DNA of 64,000 bases from Candidatus Hydrogenedentota bacterium (GTDB lineage: Bacteria > Hydrogenedentota > Hydrogenedentia > Hydrogenedentales > JAEUWI01), in assembly GCA_016791475.1 (NCBI GenBank), contig JAEUWI010000014.1:80625-144624 (forward strand). The letters are read 5' to 3'. A program made the translations under genes and the position numbers. The notes beneath the pieces were generated by a model. The model made no database searches. It had not been told where the DNA came from and saw nothing but the letters and a program-made list of their open reading frames with translations. This document shows positions 45,202 through 54,577 of the stretch, piece after piece; the stretch's first letter is position 1; the number at the start of each line of letters is the position of its first letter.

Positions 45202-45235
45202 CGCCAGCGTCTCACCCGAGGCGCTGGCGTTTTTT
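45202..45235 (+). terminator. Intrinsic terminator after the acyltransferase gene
   Basis: CGCCAGCG and CGCTGGCG form a perfect 8-bp stem with a 12-nt loop, followed by TTTTTT. It separates the acyltransferase gene from vapBC. Confidence 0.93.
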
Positions 45236-45261
45236 ATGGTTGCTCGCATCTAAGCCCCTCC

Positions 45262-45290
45262 TTGACCGCTTCCAAACCATGGTATATACT
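45262..45290 (+). promoter_or_regulatory. vapBC promoter
   Basis: TTGACC (45262-45267) and TATACT (45285-45290) have a 17-base spacer, a strong sigma70-type promoter. It lies ~37 nt upstream of the VapB start. Confidence 0.75.
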
Positions 45291-45300
45291 TCGGTATATA
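45283..45300. promoter_or_regulatory. Palindromic operator overlapping the vapBC -10
   Basis: TATATAC-TTCG-GTATATA is a perfect 7-bp inverted repeat with a 4-base spacer covering the -10 box. AbrB-type VapB antitoxins usually bind such palindromes to repress their own operon. The operator role is inference. Confidence 0.65.
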
Positions 45301-45326
45301 GCAATAGTCCTGAAAGGTGCGCTCCC

Positions 45327-45557
45327 ATGCAGAAAGCCAAGATTTTCCCCAACGGCCGCTCTCAGGCGATTCGCCTGCCTAAAGATTTTCGCTTTGACGG
45401 TGAAGAGGTCTACATCAGCAAGCTGAACGGAATTGTGATGCTCTTTCCCGTAACCGGCGGCTGGGATACCTTACTTGCAAGCCTGGACATGTTTTCCGAT
45501 GATTTCATGGTCGAGCGGGAAGCTCCCGAAGCAGACCAGGAGCGAGAGGCGTTTTGA
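45327..45557 (+). CDS. vapB: VapB-type antitoxin (AbrB/MazE-like fold)
   Basis: From ATG 45327 the 76-residue protein begins MQKAKIFPNGRSQAIRLPKD, the typical SpoVT-AbrB swapped-hairpin DNA-binding domain of VapB. The C-terminal acidic half (FMVEREAPEADQEREAF) should wrap the toxin. An in-frame ATG at 45240 would place the promoter inside the gene and is rejected. The stop overlaps the vapC start. Confidence 0.92.
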   Translation: MQKAKIFPNGRSQAIRLPKDFRFDGEEVYISKLNGIVMLFPVTGGWDTLLASLDMFSDDFMVEREAPEADQEREAF

Positions 45558-45964
45558 TACGCTACATACTGGATACGAACATCTGTATCGCGCTCATCCG
45601 ACGACGCGACCAGGCCGTTCGTGGGCGTCTAGTCAACTGTGCGCCGGGGACCGTTGCGCTTTCCGCCGTCACGCTCGCCGAATTAGAGTTCGGCGTACAG
45701 AAAAGCATGCAGACGGACCGGAATCGAATCGCACTCGCGGCGTTCACCGCCCAACTTAAGGTGCTGCCCTTCGGAGCCAACGCCGCGGCTCACTACGGTG
45801 ACATCCGTGCCCTACTCCAGCGCGCGGGCACGCCGATCGGGCCACTGGATACCATGATAGCCGCGCACGCACGGTCAATCGGGGCAACGGTTGTTACCGA
45901 TAATGAGCGAGAGTTCCGACGCGTTGAGGGATTGGAAGTGGAAAACTGGCTGGGCGTTTCATGA
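45554..45964 (+). CDS. vapC: VapC-type PIN-domain ribonuclease toxin
   Basis: The start is a TTG (45554-45556) overlapping the vapB stop (TTTTGA), giving MIRYILDTNICIALI. The PIN acidic residues are in place: Asp7, Glu43, Asp99 and Asp116. These bind Mg2+/Mn2+ for RNA cleavage, typically of tRNA or rRNA in this family. 136 residues is normal. Rare start codon and overlap suggest the toxin is made at lower level than VapB. The nearest named subtype would be VapC/FitB-like. Confidence 0.93.
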   Translation: MIRYILDTNICIALIRRRDQAVRGRLVNCAPGTVALSAVTLAELEFGVQKSMQTDRNRIALAAFTAQLKVLPFGANAAAHYGDIRALLQRAGTPIGPLDTMIAAHARSIGATVVTDNEREFRRVEGLEVENWLGVS

Positions 45965-45982
45965 CCATCGCCCCCCGTCCGC

Positions 45983-47503
45983 TCAAAACAATCCCCGGTT
46001 GTCCCGCTTGTTGCACTTCAACGCATCAAAGGGCAACTGCACGTTGAGTTGCAGCAAATCATTGGCCTCAAGCTCGACGATATTCTGAACCACCCCCAGA
46101 AAGCGCTCGCTCTCTTCCTGCGTGATAATGCCCTTGGTCAACGTCTCGAACTTTCGAATGTAGTCCGGCCGGGTCCACGGCTTCGCCCCCAGAGAGTGGG
46201 CATTGGCGACGGCCATCTCGTCCTGAATGCTCGACCCGTCCTTAAAGCGAATCTCCACCCGCCCCCCAAAGGCCTTTTCCTGGGGGTCGGACGAATGATA
46301 GCGCCGCGTCCACTCCTGATCTTCCACCGTGCGAATCTTGTGCCACAGTTGAACCGTATCTGGTCGCGACGCCCGCTCCGGCGAATAACTCGCCACATGG
46401 TGCCAGGCCCCGTCCTGAAGCGCCACGGCGAAAATGTACATGATACTGTGATCCAGCGTTTCGCGACTGGCCTTCGGGTCCATCTTCTGCGGGTCATTCG
46501 CGCCGGTCCCGATGACGTAATGGGTATGATGGCTTGTATGGATCACGATCTCTTCAATGTTGTCGAAATCGGTCACCTTGTCGCGCATGTTGAAGGCCAG
46601 ATCGATGAGCGCCTGGCTCTGGTATTCGGCCGAGTGCTGCTTCGTATACGACTCAAGAATAGAACGATGTGGTTCACCGGGTTCGGGCAGGGAAATGGCA
46701 TAGGTGGCTTCCGCCCCGTCAAGCATATAGGCGATAACGCTGTCTTCGCCTTCGTAAATCGGCGAAGGGCTCTTCTCTCCCCGCATGGCCCGATCCACCG
46801 CTTCGATCGCCAGCTTTCCGGCGTGGGCCGGGGCATAGGCCTTCCAGCTCGAAATCTCGCCCTTCCGCGACTGGCGCGTCGTAAAGGACACATGGACCGC
46901 CTGCTGCACCGCCTGACAGACCACGTCGTGATCGAGACCGAGGAGCGCACCAATCCCGACCACCTGAGCGGGACAAAGGTGGGCGATGTGATCCTTCTTA
47001 TGGGCATGTAGACAAATCGACTTAACGAGGCTGATCTGGACTTCGTAGGCCGCCAGAACGCCCCGCACCAGATCCACACCGCTCAGCCCCTGGGCACGAC
47101 CGCATTGCTGCGCCACCGCCAGGATCGGGGGGATGTTGTCGCCCGGGTGAGAATAGTCCGCCGCCAGAAACGTATCATGCATGTCCAGTTCGCGCACCGC
47201 CGTCCCGTTCGCCCAGGCGGCCCACTCGGCGTCGAAAGTCTGCTCGACCGGCATGCCGAATACCGCCGCGCCACCACGACGCGGGTGGGACAGGGCCTGG
47301 CTTCGGGCATTGGATACCGGACTGCGGTTTATGGCCGCGATGGCCACCGCCGCATTATCGATGAAGCGGTTGATCACCATCTCCCGCGCCTCCGGATCCA
47401 CCTCCGGTCGCTGCACGGCCACATCGGCGAGGCGCGAAGCGAGCTGCTCCCGTTTCGGCAGTTCCTCCTTGGACGGGTAAACTCTGACTTCAAACGACTT
47501 CAT
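45983..47503 (-). CDS. MmgE/PrpD family protein (2-methylcitrate dehydratase-like)
   Basis: The 506-residue protein from ATG 47503 has the PrpD N-terminal helical domain ([20 protein letters not shown]), [20 protein letters not shown] and [14 protein letters not shown]. The conserved HEMD-like Asp/His region is present as LDMHD. The C-terminal domain includes [15 protein letters not shown]. The exact substrate cannot be told. There are no other methylcitrate-cycle genes in the window. Convergent with vapC, 18 nt between stops. Confidence 0.85.
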   Translation of the reverse strand: MKSFEVRVYPSKEELPKREQLASRLADVAVQRPEVDPEAREMVINRFIDNAAVAIAAINRSPVSNARSQALSHPRRGGAAVFGMPVEQTFDAEWAAWANGTAVRELDMHDTFLAADYSHPGDNIPPILAVAQQCGRAQGLSGVDLVRGVLAAYEVQISLVKSICLHAHKKDHIAHLCPAQVVGIGALLGLDHDVVCQAVQQAVHVSFTTRQSRKGEISSWKAYAPAHAGKLAIEAVDRAMRGEKSPSPIYEGEDSVIAYMLDGAEATYAISLPEPGEPHRSILESYTKQHSAEYQSQALIDLAFNMRDKVTDFDNIEEIVIHTSHHTHYVIGTGANDPQKMDPKASRETLDHSIMYIFAVALQDGAWHHVASYSPERASRPDTVQLWHKIRTVEDQEWTRRYHSSDPQEKAFGGRVEIRFKDGSSIQDEMAVANAHSLGAKPWTRPDYIRKFETLTKGIITQEESERFLGVVQNIVELEANDLLQLNVQLPFDALKCNKRDNRGLF

Positions 47504-47621
47504 GAAGGGCGTCCTACACCGCATGGCTACAGCGGAATGGTTGCAACCGGCGTTATTGCCAGTGGGAAAAGTGTATCCGAATTGTTAAGCAGGGTTCCAA
47601 TGACATCAAGTTGCCGGGGAT

Positions 47622-47649
47622 TTGAATTATCTGGGGTACGTGATAGTAT
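47622..47649 (+). promoter_or_regulatory. Probable promoter of the binding protein/kinase cassette
   Basis: TTGAAT (47622-47627) and TAGTAT (47644-47649), 16 bases apart, lie 56 nt upstream of the first gene of the cassette. TAGTAT is embedded in a short palindrome, ATAGTATAC. Confidence 0.5.
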
Positions 47650-47704
47650 ACCCGCCTGGGAAGAGTGCGGGTAGCCTGGGAACCCGCCGCCGATCTGGAG
47701 AGTC

Positions 47705-48712
47705 ATGCGATACCTGCTTGTGATTTCGGCCCTTGTGCTGTCTGGGTTGATCGTGATCCAGTTTGTGGACGAGCCTGCGCCAGGTCGCCCCTTCGAGGGA
47801 CTGCGGATCGTACTCTTGACGGGTGGCAAGCCCGGTGAGTCGACGCAGATCGCCGTCAGTGCCGGCGCGGAACGCGCCCGGCGCGATCTGGGGTGTCAGG
47901 TGGATGTGCAGTGCACCAATTGGGACCCCGACTTGCTCGCCAATCTTTTCCAGCAGGAAATGGCCGGGGTACCGGATGGCATCTGCCTCATGGGGGGCCC
48001 CGAATCCACACCGCTCGCCCCACTCATCGGTGACGCCTTCCAGGAGGGCATCACGGTAACGTCCTATGCCCGACCCCTCCCCGATCTGCAGAGCGATTAC
48101 AGCGCCCAGGGCTTCGGATTCGCCGGCCCCGACCTCAAGCGCGCCGGTTATGAACTCATTTCCACTGCCGTGGAGAAACATCATCTGAGCCCGGGCTCGC
48201 CCGTCCTCGTCATCAGCGATCCCGACTTCGCCGATCCCGAGGGACTCCACGGCGGAGCGCTGGACGCCATCCAGCACCACGGACTCGTTCCCCAGTTTCT
48301 GGAGATTTCACTCACCGACGCGGCCAGGGCCGGTGAACATATCCGCGACCACCTGCGCGAGGCCAGAGACGGGCAAAGGCTGCCGGCGCTCGTGTGCAGT
48401 CTGGACGCACCGCTGGAATCTACCCTGTCCTCCATGGTGGCCGAATCGATTCCGGCGAGTTCCGTGCCCCTTGTCGGCGTGGGCCTCGATTCCTACAATC
48501 TGGATACCCTGCGCAACTCCGCCACCAACCTCAGTCTCGTCATCGAACAGAACCTACCGCTCCAGGCCTATCTCACCATACTTCAGGCCTGTCTCGGAAG
48601 GCAGTACACGGCGATCGGCCCCCGGATCGAAACGCCCTTCAGGATCTTCGACCGGGACAAACTGGCGGAGGCCGAAGAGCCGGAAAATACCGCCTTCGTA
48701 CAGCGATTCTGA
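47705..48712 (+). CDS. Membrane-anchored periplasmic-binding-protein-like protein 1
   Basis: An N-terminal hydrophobic stretch (YLLVISALVLSGLIVIQF) is followed by a two-lobed type I periplasmic-binding fold of the Peripla_BP_4/LacI type. Visible parts are LRIVLLTGGKPGESTQIAVS, DGICLMGGPESTPLAPLIGD, AFQEGITVTSYARPL, AGPDLKRAGYELI and VPLVGVGLDSYNLDTLR. 335 residues. Ligand is probably a sugar or similar small molecule. No ABC transporter genes are adjacent, but a second PBP-like gene and a histidine kinase follow, so a sensing role is likely. The stop codon is part of the next gene's SD region. Confidence 0.75.
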   Translation: MRYLLVISALVLSGLIVIQFVDEPAPGRPFEGLRIVLLTGGKPGESTQIAVSAGAERARRDLGCQVDVQCTNWDPDLLANLFQQEMAGVPDGICLMGGPESTPLAPLIGDAFQEGITVTSYARPLPDLQSDYSAQGFGFAGPDLKRAGYELISTAVEKHHLSPGSPVLVISDPDFADPEGLHGGALDAIQHHGLVPQFLEISLTDAARAGEHIRDHLREARDGQRLPALVCSLDAPLESTLSSMVAESIPASSVPLVGVGLDSYNLDTLRNSATNLSLVIEQNLPLQAYLTILQACLGRQYTAIGPRIETPFRIFDRDKLAEAEEPENTAFVQRF

Positions 48713-48723
48713 GGAGCGCTTCC

Positions 48724-49665
48724 TTGAGCAATTCGAAACTGGTCTATATCAACCTCGCCCTCGTCGCGACTTTCGCCATGGTCGTCTCCTCCGGCGAACA
48801 ACCGGGGCAGGAAGACGATGGACGGGTGCGCACCGTGTTCATTACAACCGATGCGCCCGACTCCGAGGACAGGGCCTCCATCGCACGGGCCTGCGAAGCC
48901 GTCGAGAACGACTGGAACGGCCCCGTCACCCTGCTCGGCTGCGAAAACGACGCCCCATCGATCGCCCGCGCCCTCAAGCGCGCCATCGCTCTCGCCCCCG
49001 ACGGTATCAGCCTGCCGGGACACCGGGATGACGCCCTGATCCTGCCTTTTGTCATCGAAGCGCGCCGACAGGGTATCCTCGTTACCTTCCACGACACCCC
49101 GCTGCCCGCCGCGCGGAAGCGCTTCGGACCCACGGGCGCCGGATTCATCGGGGATCGGGGCGAGCACAGTGGTTTCAGCCTCGCGGAAGCCGCAGTGGAC
49201 CGATTGTCCATTTCCCCCGAATCCAAGGTACTGGTGATCAGCGGCACGGCGGACGTCGCCCCCGGTTCCAGGCTCCGGGGCTGCCTCGATCTCCTGAGCG
49301 CCCGCGCCATTGAGCCCGAACGCCTTGTCGCCGCGCCCCTCGGCGATGAACTCGAAGATTTCCTGCCCGATCCGGCACTTGCCAAGCGCATTAATGAAGG
49401 TCCCCTGCCCGACGTCATCTTCTGGGACGCGGGACCCGTCAGCCAGATTGCCACCATGCTGGACGGACGGGGCGCGGATTACAATACCATCAGCGTCGTC
49501 TCTCTGGTCCCCGTCACGACCGCCCTGACCGAAAGTGAGGCCCCTTTCGTTAAACTTCGGGCCTATGAGCAGCCATTTCTAACCTGCTACTTCTCCCTCA
49601 CCCAGCTCCACCTTACCCACAAGTACGGCGCGCCCGGCCTGGAGGTTCCCATCGGTGGCGCATGA
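48724..49665 (+). CDS. Periplasmic-binding-protein-like protein 2
   Basis: The TTG start (48724) has GAGGAG 7 nt upstream and gives LVYINLALVATFAMVVSSG as a signal. The frame is open upstream but that part is a shadow of the previous gene. The body is a divergent paralogue of the preceding protein: VRTVFITTDAPDSEDRASIA, ARALKRAIALAPDGISLPGH, RRQGILVTFHDTPLP, SPESKVLVISGTADV. 313 residues. Both proteins probably act in the periplasm with the following sensor kinase. Confidence 0.72.
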   Translation: MSNSKLVYINLALVATFAMVVSSGEQPGQEDDGRVRTVFITTDAPDSEDRASIARACEAVENDWNGPVTLLGCENDAPSIARALKRAIALAPDGISLPGHRDDALILPFVIEARRQGILVTFHDTPLPAARKRFGPTGAGFIGDRGEHSGFSLAEAAVDRLSISPESKVLVISGTADVAPGSRLRGCLDLLSARAIEPERLVAAPLGDELEDFLPDPALAKRINEGPLPDVIFWDAGPVSQIATMLDGRGADYNTISVVSLVPVTTALTESEAPFVKLRAYEQPFLTCYFSLTQLHLTHKYGAPGLEVPIGGA

Positions 49666-49709
49666 TTCCTTCATTTCAACTTTCACCCCAGTAGAGATCG
49701 GGTAAGCAT

Positions 49710-51254
49710 GTGAGTATTCGCACCAACCTCTTAATCTGCATTTTTGCCGTCATGGCCCTCTTCCTGGCCGCTTCGAGCTGGCTGGGAATGCGCGGCATGA
49801 CCCGGTTACAGGAGAGCGCGGTCCGCACCTTTCATGTGGAGCTCCTCAGCGAGGGCACCACAGGCCTCGAAACCGCCGTGCAGCAACTCGGCGCGATCTA
49901 CGAGAATCTGCCCCCCGCGCTCAAGGAAAGCGCCCCCGCCGCCGCGCTGGCCCCCTTTATGACCGCAGGCCCCGGGGACCGCTATCTCCTCCTTGACGGC
50001 GCCGGTTCGCCCCTGCCGGAACACCCCGCCGATCCGGCCCTGCTGCCCCTGCTCGAGGCCGGCGCCCTTGGGGAATTCTTCGAAGAAGCGCGCAAAGGCG
50101 GCCCGAAGGACATCGAAATCGACAACTACGCGGACTATCTCGACGGTCGCGCCGAGGCCCCCGGCATGGTCAGGATTCGCGCCTTCCCCGAAGCAAACCT
50201 CATGCTCGGGATTGGGCGAATCCAGGAGTCAACCGGGATACGCCTCGAATCCTTTGCCGACAGTGCCGCCGCGGCCTATGACGTGCTGGCCCGGGGGAGC
50301 GTGGGCTTCTATCTCTGTCTCATCATCCTGGCCATGACCCTCGTCTGGGCGTCGCTCCAGCGCCTCTTCTTTCGCCCGCTGGCGCGGATTACGGGCACCA
50401 TGTCCGACGCCCCGGAGGATGACGGGCGCGAACACGTGACCTGGTCCCGATTCCGGGACTATGCCACCCGCGTACAGAGGATCGCCGGTGAGAAAGACCT
50501 ATTGCGCGGCAAGCTTGAGCGGGAAATCGAAGCCCGTTACCTGGCCGAGGAGGAGCGTGATTCCCTCAGGAGCACGATGGACCGCAGCCTTCGGACCGCC
50601 CGCCAGGAGCTCCAGCTTCAGGCGGAGAAAGAACTCCAGGAACTCCAGGCCACCCTCATGCGCCGCGAGGCCCGGGTCATCCACCGGCAATTGCTGCCGG
50701 GACTGGAAAAGGCTCTCCGCAGCCTGCCGGAATCCGAAGAGAACCACGAGGCCAGAAACGCCATCCTCCAGACCCTGCTCACGATTCGCGCCCTGGACAG
50801 CCGTGACGTCGAGCCCCCGGTAGTCCTGCGCGACATGGCGCTGGCCCCATGGCTCAAAGATGTCGTCACCGATTTTCAGTCCGCCCGTCCGGTTTCGGTG
50901 GTCTCCAACTTCTGCGGGGACGTTCAGGCGAAGATCGACCCGGATGCCCTGAGGAGCGCCGTGGAATTCGTGATGGAAAACGCGGCCACCGCGTCCCCAC
51001 ACGACCGGGGTATCCGCGTGGATCTCGCGCGGGAAGGCGATAGCGTTGAAATACGCATCGTCGACAGCGGTCAGGGCGTTCCCGAAGACGCCCGCCCCCA
51101 TATCTTTGTGCCCTTCTACTCCGTCGACGCGCAATCCGACGGGCTCGGCCTCGCCGTCACCCGCTCCGTGGTTGAACAACACGGCGGCTCCATCCTGCTC
51201 CATACCGAGAGCGAGAAGGGAACCGCCGTTGTGATCAGGCTTCCGGCTTCGTAG
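49710..51254 (+). CDS. Sensor histidine kinase with atypical phospho-acceptor region
   Basis: TM1 (residues ~7-24) and TM2 (~198-216) frame a ~170-residue periplasmic domain. After TM2 comes a HAMP-like linker, a long coiled coil (260-320) and a HATPase domain: N-box Asn424 (VMENAATA), D452SGQG and the G2 box DGLGLAV (477-483). The expected H-box is weak: the only candidate is His325 in ARVIHRQLLPGLEKAL, which lacks the acidic residue after His. It may be a divergent DHp domain or a kinase acting without His phosphorylation. The GTG start has GGTAAG upstream. No response regulator is adjacent; the nearest begins at 54888. Confidence 0.78.
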   Translation: MSIRTNLLICIFAVMALFLAASSWLGMRGMTRLQESAVRTFHVELLSEGTTGLETAVQQLGAIYENLPPALKESAPAAALAPFMTAGPGDRYLLLDGAGSPLPEHPADPALLPLLEAGALGEFFEEARKGGPKDIEIDNYADYLDGRAEAPGMVRIRAFPEANLMLGIGRIQESTGIRLESFADSAAAAYDVLARGSVGFYLCLIILAMTLVWASLQRLFFRPLARITGTMSDAPEDDGREHVTWSRFRDYATRVQRIAGEKDLLRGKLEREIEARYLAEEERDSLRSTMDRSLRTARQELQLQAEKELQELQATLMRREARVIHRQLLPGLEKALRSLPESEENHEARNAILQTLLTIRALDSRDVEPPVVLRDMALAPWLKDVVTDFQSARPVSVVSNFCGDVQAKIDPDALRSAVEFVMENAATASPHDRGIRVDLAREGDSVEIRIVDSGQGVPEDARPHIFVPFYSVDAQSDGLGLAVTRSVVEQHGGSILLHTESEKGTAVVIRLPAS

Positions 51255-51271
51255 GCCGTAATTCGATTGTC

Positions 51272-52726
51272 TTAGAAGTCAACCTGGAACCGGGTCTGGA
51301 GGATCTCCACATCCCCGTCGTTGAGATCGTTCTCCGGATGGGCCAGGATGTAGTTCAGCATGATGCGGGTATTCGAATTCAGGTACCAGTTCAGCGCAAA
51401 GGTCCAGTCTTCCATTTCCCCGCCGCGCACCGGTCCATCGTTCAAGTCCAGCGCGGAGTAGCGCAGCGCCACTTCCCAGGCGCCCCACCCTTTCGTCTCC
51501 TCGCGAAGGGAGAAAGGATGCTTCGGCCGCAGCCGCGTCGGCGCGCCCTCCGCCGCCGAGTAGGGGCGGCTCTCGCCCGTAAGGAACCACGATCCCGAAA
51601 TGTAGTAACTGTCGAAATGGCGTTCACCGATATCCTGCACGTCCAGGTCGGAGCGGACATACTCGGCCTGAAGCGATGCCGGACCATACACCAGCAGCGC
51701 TTCTCCGCCGTAGGCAAGGAGACTGCTGGTTTCGAGGGTGCCCGTATCCAGATAGGCCTGCGCAAGGTGGGCCTCCGGTCGCGCGCGGTAGCGGAAGGGG
51801 CCGTCCGGATTACGCCGCGTGGCGCTCGCGCCGAGGTGAAGGTAACGGCGACCGTCTTCCGATTTCCAGGGAAGTCCCGTAACCCGGCCCGTCACTGCAT
51901 AGCCATCCTGCTCGCTGCTATCGTTCTCCGAGGGCCAGTCGTCGGTCGTCTTGAAGAGGCCGAGCGTCCACGTCATGCGCTCGTCCAGCAGCGAGTTGCG
52001 CGCCATCGCGCCCACATTGAAGCTGGGCGCGAACACGTTCGGAAGGCCGCGCTCAAGATACGTGGTGTGGCGGTTCGAGATCACCTCTTCCAGGGTGAAG
52101 GGCTCCTGATAGTGCCCGATGCGAAGGGTGCCAAGATAGGGCAGGTTTTTCAATTCAAGGAAGACGTCGGCAAAGCGACCGCCATCGTTCCCCGGCGAGT
52201 CCGCCGCGAAATCGTACTCCGCACGAAACGCCAAATCCCGATAGATGGTGCCGCCCACCGAAAGCCGCGACCGCCGGAATTCCAAGCCGTCCTGTTCATC
52301 GCCCAGACCGAATTCTGGATACGCCGCCCCGAGTCGCGCCCAATCGGAATCCTCGTCGAAAAAGGCGGTATCAAGCTGGATGCGCCCGCCCACGCGGATG
52401 GAGAAGGCCCCGTCCGCCGATTTCAGTTCGAGTCCGTCGCGCCAATAAACTTCCAGGGGTTGGGGGGCGTCGAGGGGCAAGGTCTTCGCCGGAGCGGGCG
52501 CAGCCGTCGTCGCGCCGGGGGGCGCGGCGCTTACCGCGGGGGCCGCGGCCTGTTGCTGGGACTTGAGTTCGCTCAACTCCCGCTCCACCTGTTCAAGACG
52601 CCCCTCCAGGCGCTGGACCAGATCCGCGAGTTGCGCTTCGCGCGCGCTGGCGTCGTCGGCGGCCGCGAACGGCGCCGCAATGAGGACAATGGCAGTGTAC
52701 AGGACCATGCGGGCGCGAGTGTTCAT
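51272..52726 (-). CDS. OprP/OprO-like outer-membrane porin
   Basis: ATG 52726 with GAAGGAG upstream gives a signal (MVLYTAIVLIAAPFAAADDA). Residues ~30-60 are a coiled coil (LVQRLEGRLEQVERELSELK) that usually binds peptidoglycan or forms a trimer stalk, followed by an Ala/Pro linker. Residues ~95-484 form a beta-barrel of the phosphate-selective porin O/P family (GLELKSADGAFSIRVGGRIQ, LRIGHYQEPFTLEEVISNRH). The last residues LQTRFQVDF end in Phe, the usual outer-membrane sorting signal. Specificity is not shown by the sequence. Confidence 0.88.
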   Translation of the reverse strand: MNTRARMVLYTAIVLIAAPFAAADDASAREAQLADLVQRLEGRLEQVERELSELKSQQQAAAPAVSAAPPGATTAAPAPAKTLPLDAPQPLEVYWRDGLELKSADGAFSIRVGGRIQLDTAFFDEDSDWARLGAAYPEFGLGDEQDGLEFRRSRLSVGGTIYRDLAFRAEYDFAADSPGNDGGRFADVFLELKNLPYLGTLRIGHYQEPFTLEEVISNRHTTYLERGLPNVFAPSFNVGAMARNSLLDERMTWTLGLFKTTDDWPSENDSSEQDGYAVTGRVTGLPWKSEDGRRYLHLGASATRRNPDGPFRYRARPEAHLAQAYLDTGTLETSSLLAYGGEALLVYGPASLQAEYVRSDLDVQDIGERHFDSYYISGSWFLTGESRPYSAAEGAPTRLRPKHPFSLREETKGWGAWEVALRYSALDLNDGPVRGGEMEDWTFALNWYLNSNTRIMLNYILAHPENDLNDGDVEILQTRFQVDF

Positions 52727-52782
52727 CTCGAATCGCTCCTTCGAATGACGGCCTCGACGGCCCGGACCTTTCAGACACCGGA

Positions 52783-52811
52783 ATTGTACCCGATGGAATC
52801 CCACGCTTCAA
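52783..52811 (-). promoter_or_regulatory. Promoter of the porin gene
   Basis: On the minus strand TTGAAG (52811-52806) and TACAAT (52788-52783), 17 bases apart, about 60 nt upstream of the porin start. Confidence 0.55.
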
Positions 52812-52871
52812 ATTTACATTTACAGAACACTGACGATTATAGACAATACCCGCCGCCCCGCGCCCTTTTCT

Positions 52872-52900
52872 TTGACTACGGGGTCCCTTCGCGCTATTGT
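52872..52900 (+). promoter_or_regulatory. Promoter of sthA
   Basis: TTGACT (52872-52877) and TATTGT (52895-52900) are spaced by 17 bases, about 50 nt upstream of the sthA start. Confidence 0.6.
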
Positions 52901-52947
52901 TGTGCCCACATTATCCGACATGAAAGTATCTGGACAGGAGCGAGAGC

Positions 52948-54429
52948 ATGCAGCAAGTGGATTACCTGGTCATCGGGTCGGGGCCCGCGGGACAGCGCGC
53001 CGCCATTCAGGCGGTCAAGCTGGGCAAGTCCGTGGTGATCGCGGAAAAACGCGAAGTCCTGGGCGGGGTGTGCAGCAACACCGGAACCATCCCCAGCAAG
53101 ACCCTGCGCGAGGCCATCCTCTACTTCTCCGGCTACCGCCACCGCTCCGTCTATGGCCGGGGATACCAGGTCAAGGCCGACGTCTGCTTCGACGACCTCC
53201 GCCAGCGCGTCAGTCACGTGGTCAACCACGAGAATGAAGTCGCCCGCAGTCGCCTGCTCCGCACCGGTGTCGAAGTCGTGTACGGCACCGCCTCCTTTGA
53301 AGGCCCCCACACCGTCGCCATTCAGACCCGGAACGGCAAACGCTTGTTCGAGGCCGGGAGAATCCTCATCGCCGTCGGCACCGTCCCCTATCGCGCCGAG
53401 CGGGTCCCCTTCAATGGGACCTCCATCATCGACACCGACACCATGTTTCAGGGCGACTTCGATCTGGATCGATTGCCGCGAAGCATGCTGATCATCGGCG
53501 CGGGCGTCATTGGAACCGAGTACGCCTGCATGTTCTCCGCCATGGGCGTCGATGTGCGCCTCCTCGACCGACGAAACGATCTCTTCCGATTCCTCGACCG
53601 CGAAATCTGCGAAGCCCTCACCTTCCACATGCGCGACGAACGGGTGACGCTTTATCTGGGAAAGGACTTCACCACCGTACGGACCGACAGCGGCGGTCGG
53701 GTCATCACCACCCTGGAGAACGGCCGGGAAATTAAGACCGACATGCTCATGTTCGCCTCGGGACGCTCCGGCGCCGTTGATGGGCTGAACCTGGAGGCCG
53801 CGGGGCTGACCACCAACAATCGCGGTCTCATCGACACCAACGACCACCTCCAGACCGCCGTACCCCACATTTACGCCGCCGGAGACATCGTCGGCTTTCC
53901 CGCCCTCGCGTCCACCTCCATGGAGCAGGGACGCCTCGCCGCCTGCCACGCCTTCGACGTACCCTTTTTCTCCGATACCGAACTGCTCCCCTACGGCATC
54001 TACACGATTCCCGAAATCTCCATGGTGGGCAAGACCGAGCAGGAACTCTCCGAGGCCGGCATCCCCTATGAGATCGGAATCGCCCGTTACCGCGAAGTGG
54101 CCAAGGGACAGATCATGGGCGACGAAACCGGTATCCTGAAGCTCGTATTCCACCAGAAGACGGGCCACCTCCTCGGCGTCCACATCATGGGCGACGGCGC
54201 CTCGGAGTTGCTCCATATCGGCCAGACCGTCATGGCCTTCAACGGCTCCATCAGTTATTTCATCGACACCGTCTTCAACTACCCCACCCTCGCCGAAGCC
54301 TATAAGATCGCGGCCCTGAACGGCCTCAAGCGGCTGGGCGCCCAGGGACAGAACGAACGCAAAGACCCGCCCGCCAAGACGACCCCGGTGACCCGAGAGG
54401 CGGGCGAGAGCGCCGCAGACACCGCGTGA
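52948..54429 (+). CDS. sthA: Soluble pyridine nucleotide transhydrogenase (Si-specific)
   Basis: SthA moves hydride between NADPH and NAD+. The FAD motif GSGPAGQRAAIQAVKLGKSV is near the N-terminus. The disulfide motif of the dihydrolipoamide dehydrogenase family (CxxxxC) is replaced by CSNTGTIPSKTLREA with a single Cys, which is what separates SthA from lipoamide dehydrogenase. IIGAGVIGTEYACMFSAMGV binds NAD(P). Length 493 slightly exceeds E. coli SthA because of a charged C-terminal tail. AGGAG precedes the ATG. Confidence 0.9.
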   Translation: MQQVDYLVIGSGPAGQRAAIQAVKLGKSVVIAEKREVLGGVCSNTGTIPSKTLREAILYFSGYRHRSVYGRGYQVKADVCFDDLRQRVSHVVNHENEVARSRLLRTGVEVVYGTASFEGPHTVAIQTRNGKRLFEAGRILIAVGTVPYRAERVPFNGTSIIDTDTMFQGDFDLDRLPRSMLIIGAGVIGTEYACMFSAMGVDVRLLDRRNDLFRFLDREICEALTFHMRDERVTLYLGKDFTTVRTDSGGRVITTLENGREIKTDMLMFASGRSGAVDGLNLEAAGLTTNNRGLIDTNDHLQTAVPHIYAAGDIVGFPALASTSMEQGRLAACHAFDVPFFSDTELLPYGIYTIPEISMVGKTEQELSEAGIPYEIGIARYREVAKGQIMGDETGILKLVFHQKTGHLLGVHIMGDGASELLHIGQTVMAFNGSISYFIDTVFNYPTLAEAYKIAALNGLKRLGAQGQNERKDPPAKTTPVTREAGESAADTA

Positions 54430-54430
54430 C

Positions 54431-54577
54431 CTACTGGGCCAACCCCAGGGCATCGGTAATGTTGACCAGACCCGGTATTCGATAGCCAAAAACGGCCGCC
54501 GCCACGGCAATCAGTATCACCACCAGCGTCATGGCGAATAGTGCCGCAAATATCTCTCGAAGCTTCCGTACGGTCAT
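54431..54577 (-). CDS. Small single-pass membrane protein (48 aa)
   Basis: From ATG 54577, preceded by GGAGAAGGAACA, the product is MTVRKLREIFAALFAMTLVV and continues with one hydrophobic helix (ILIAVAAAVFGY) and a short C-terminus (PGLVNITDALGLAQ). The good ribosome site and positive-inside charge make it a plausible real small protein. It is convergent with sthA with only 1 nt between stops. Not recognised. Confidence 0.5.
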   Translation of the reverse strand: MTVRKLREIFAALFAMTLVVILIAVAAAVFGYRIPGLVNITDALGLAQ

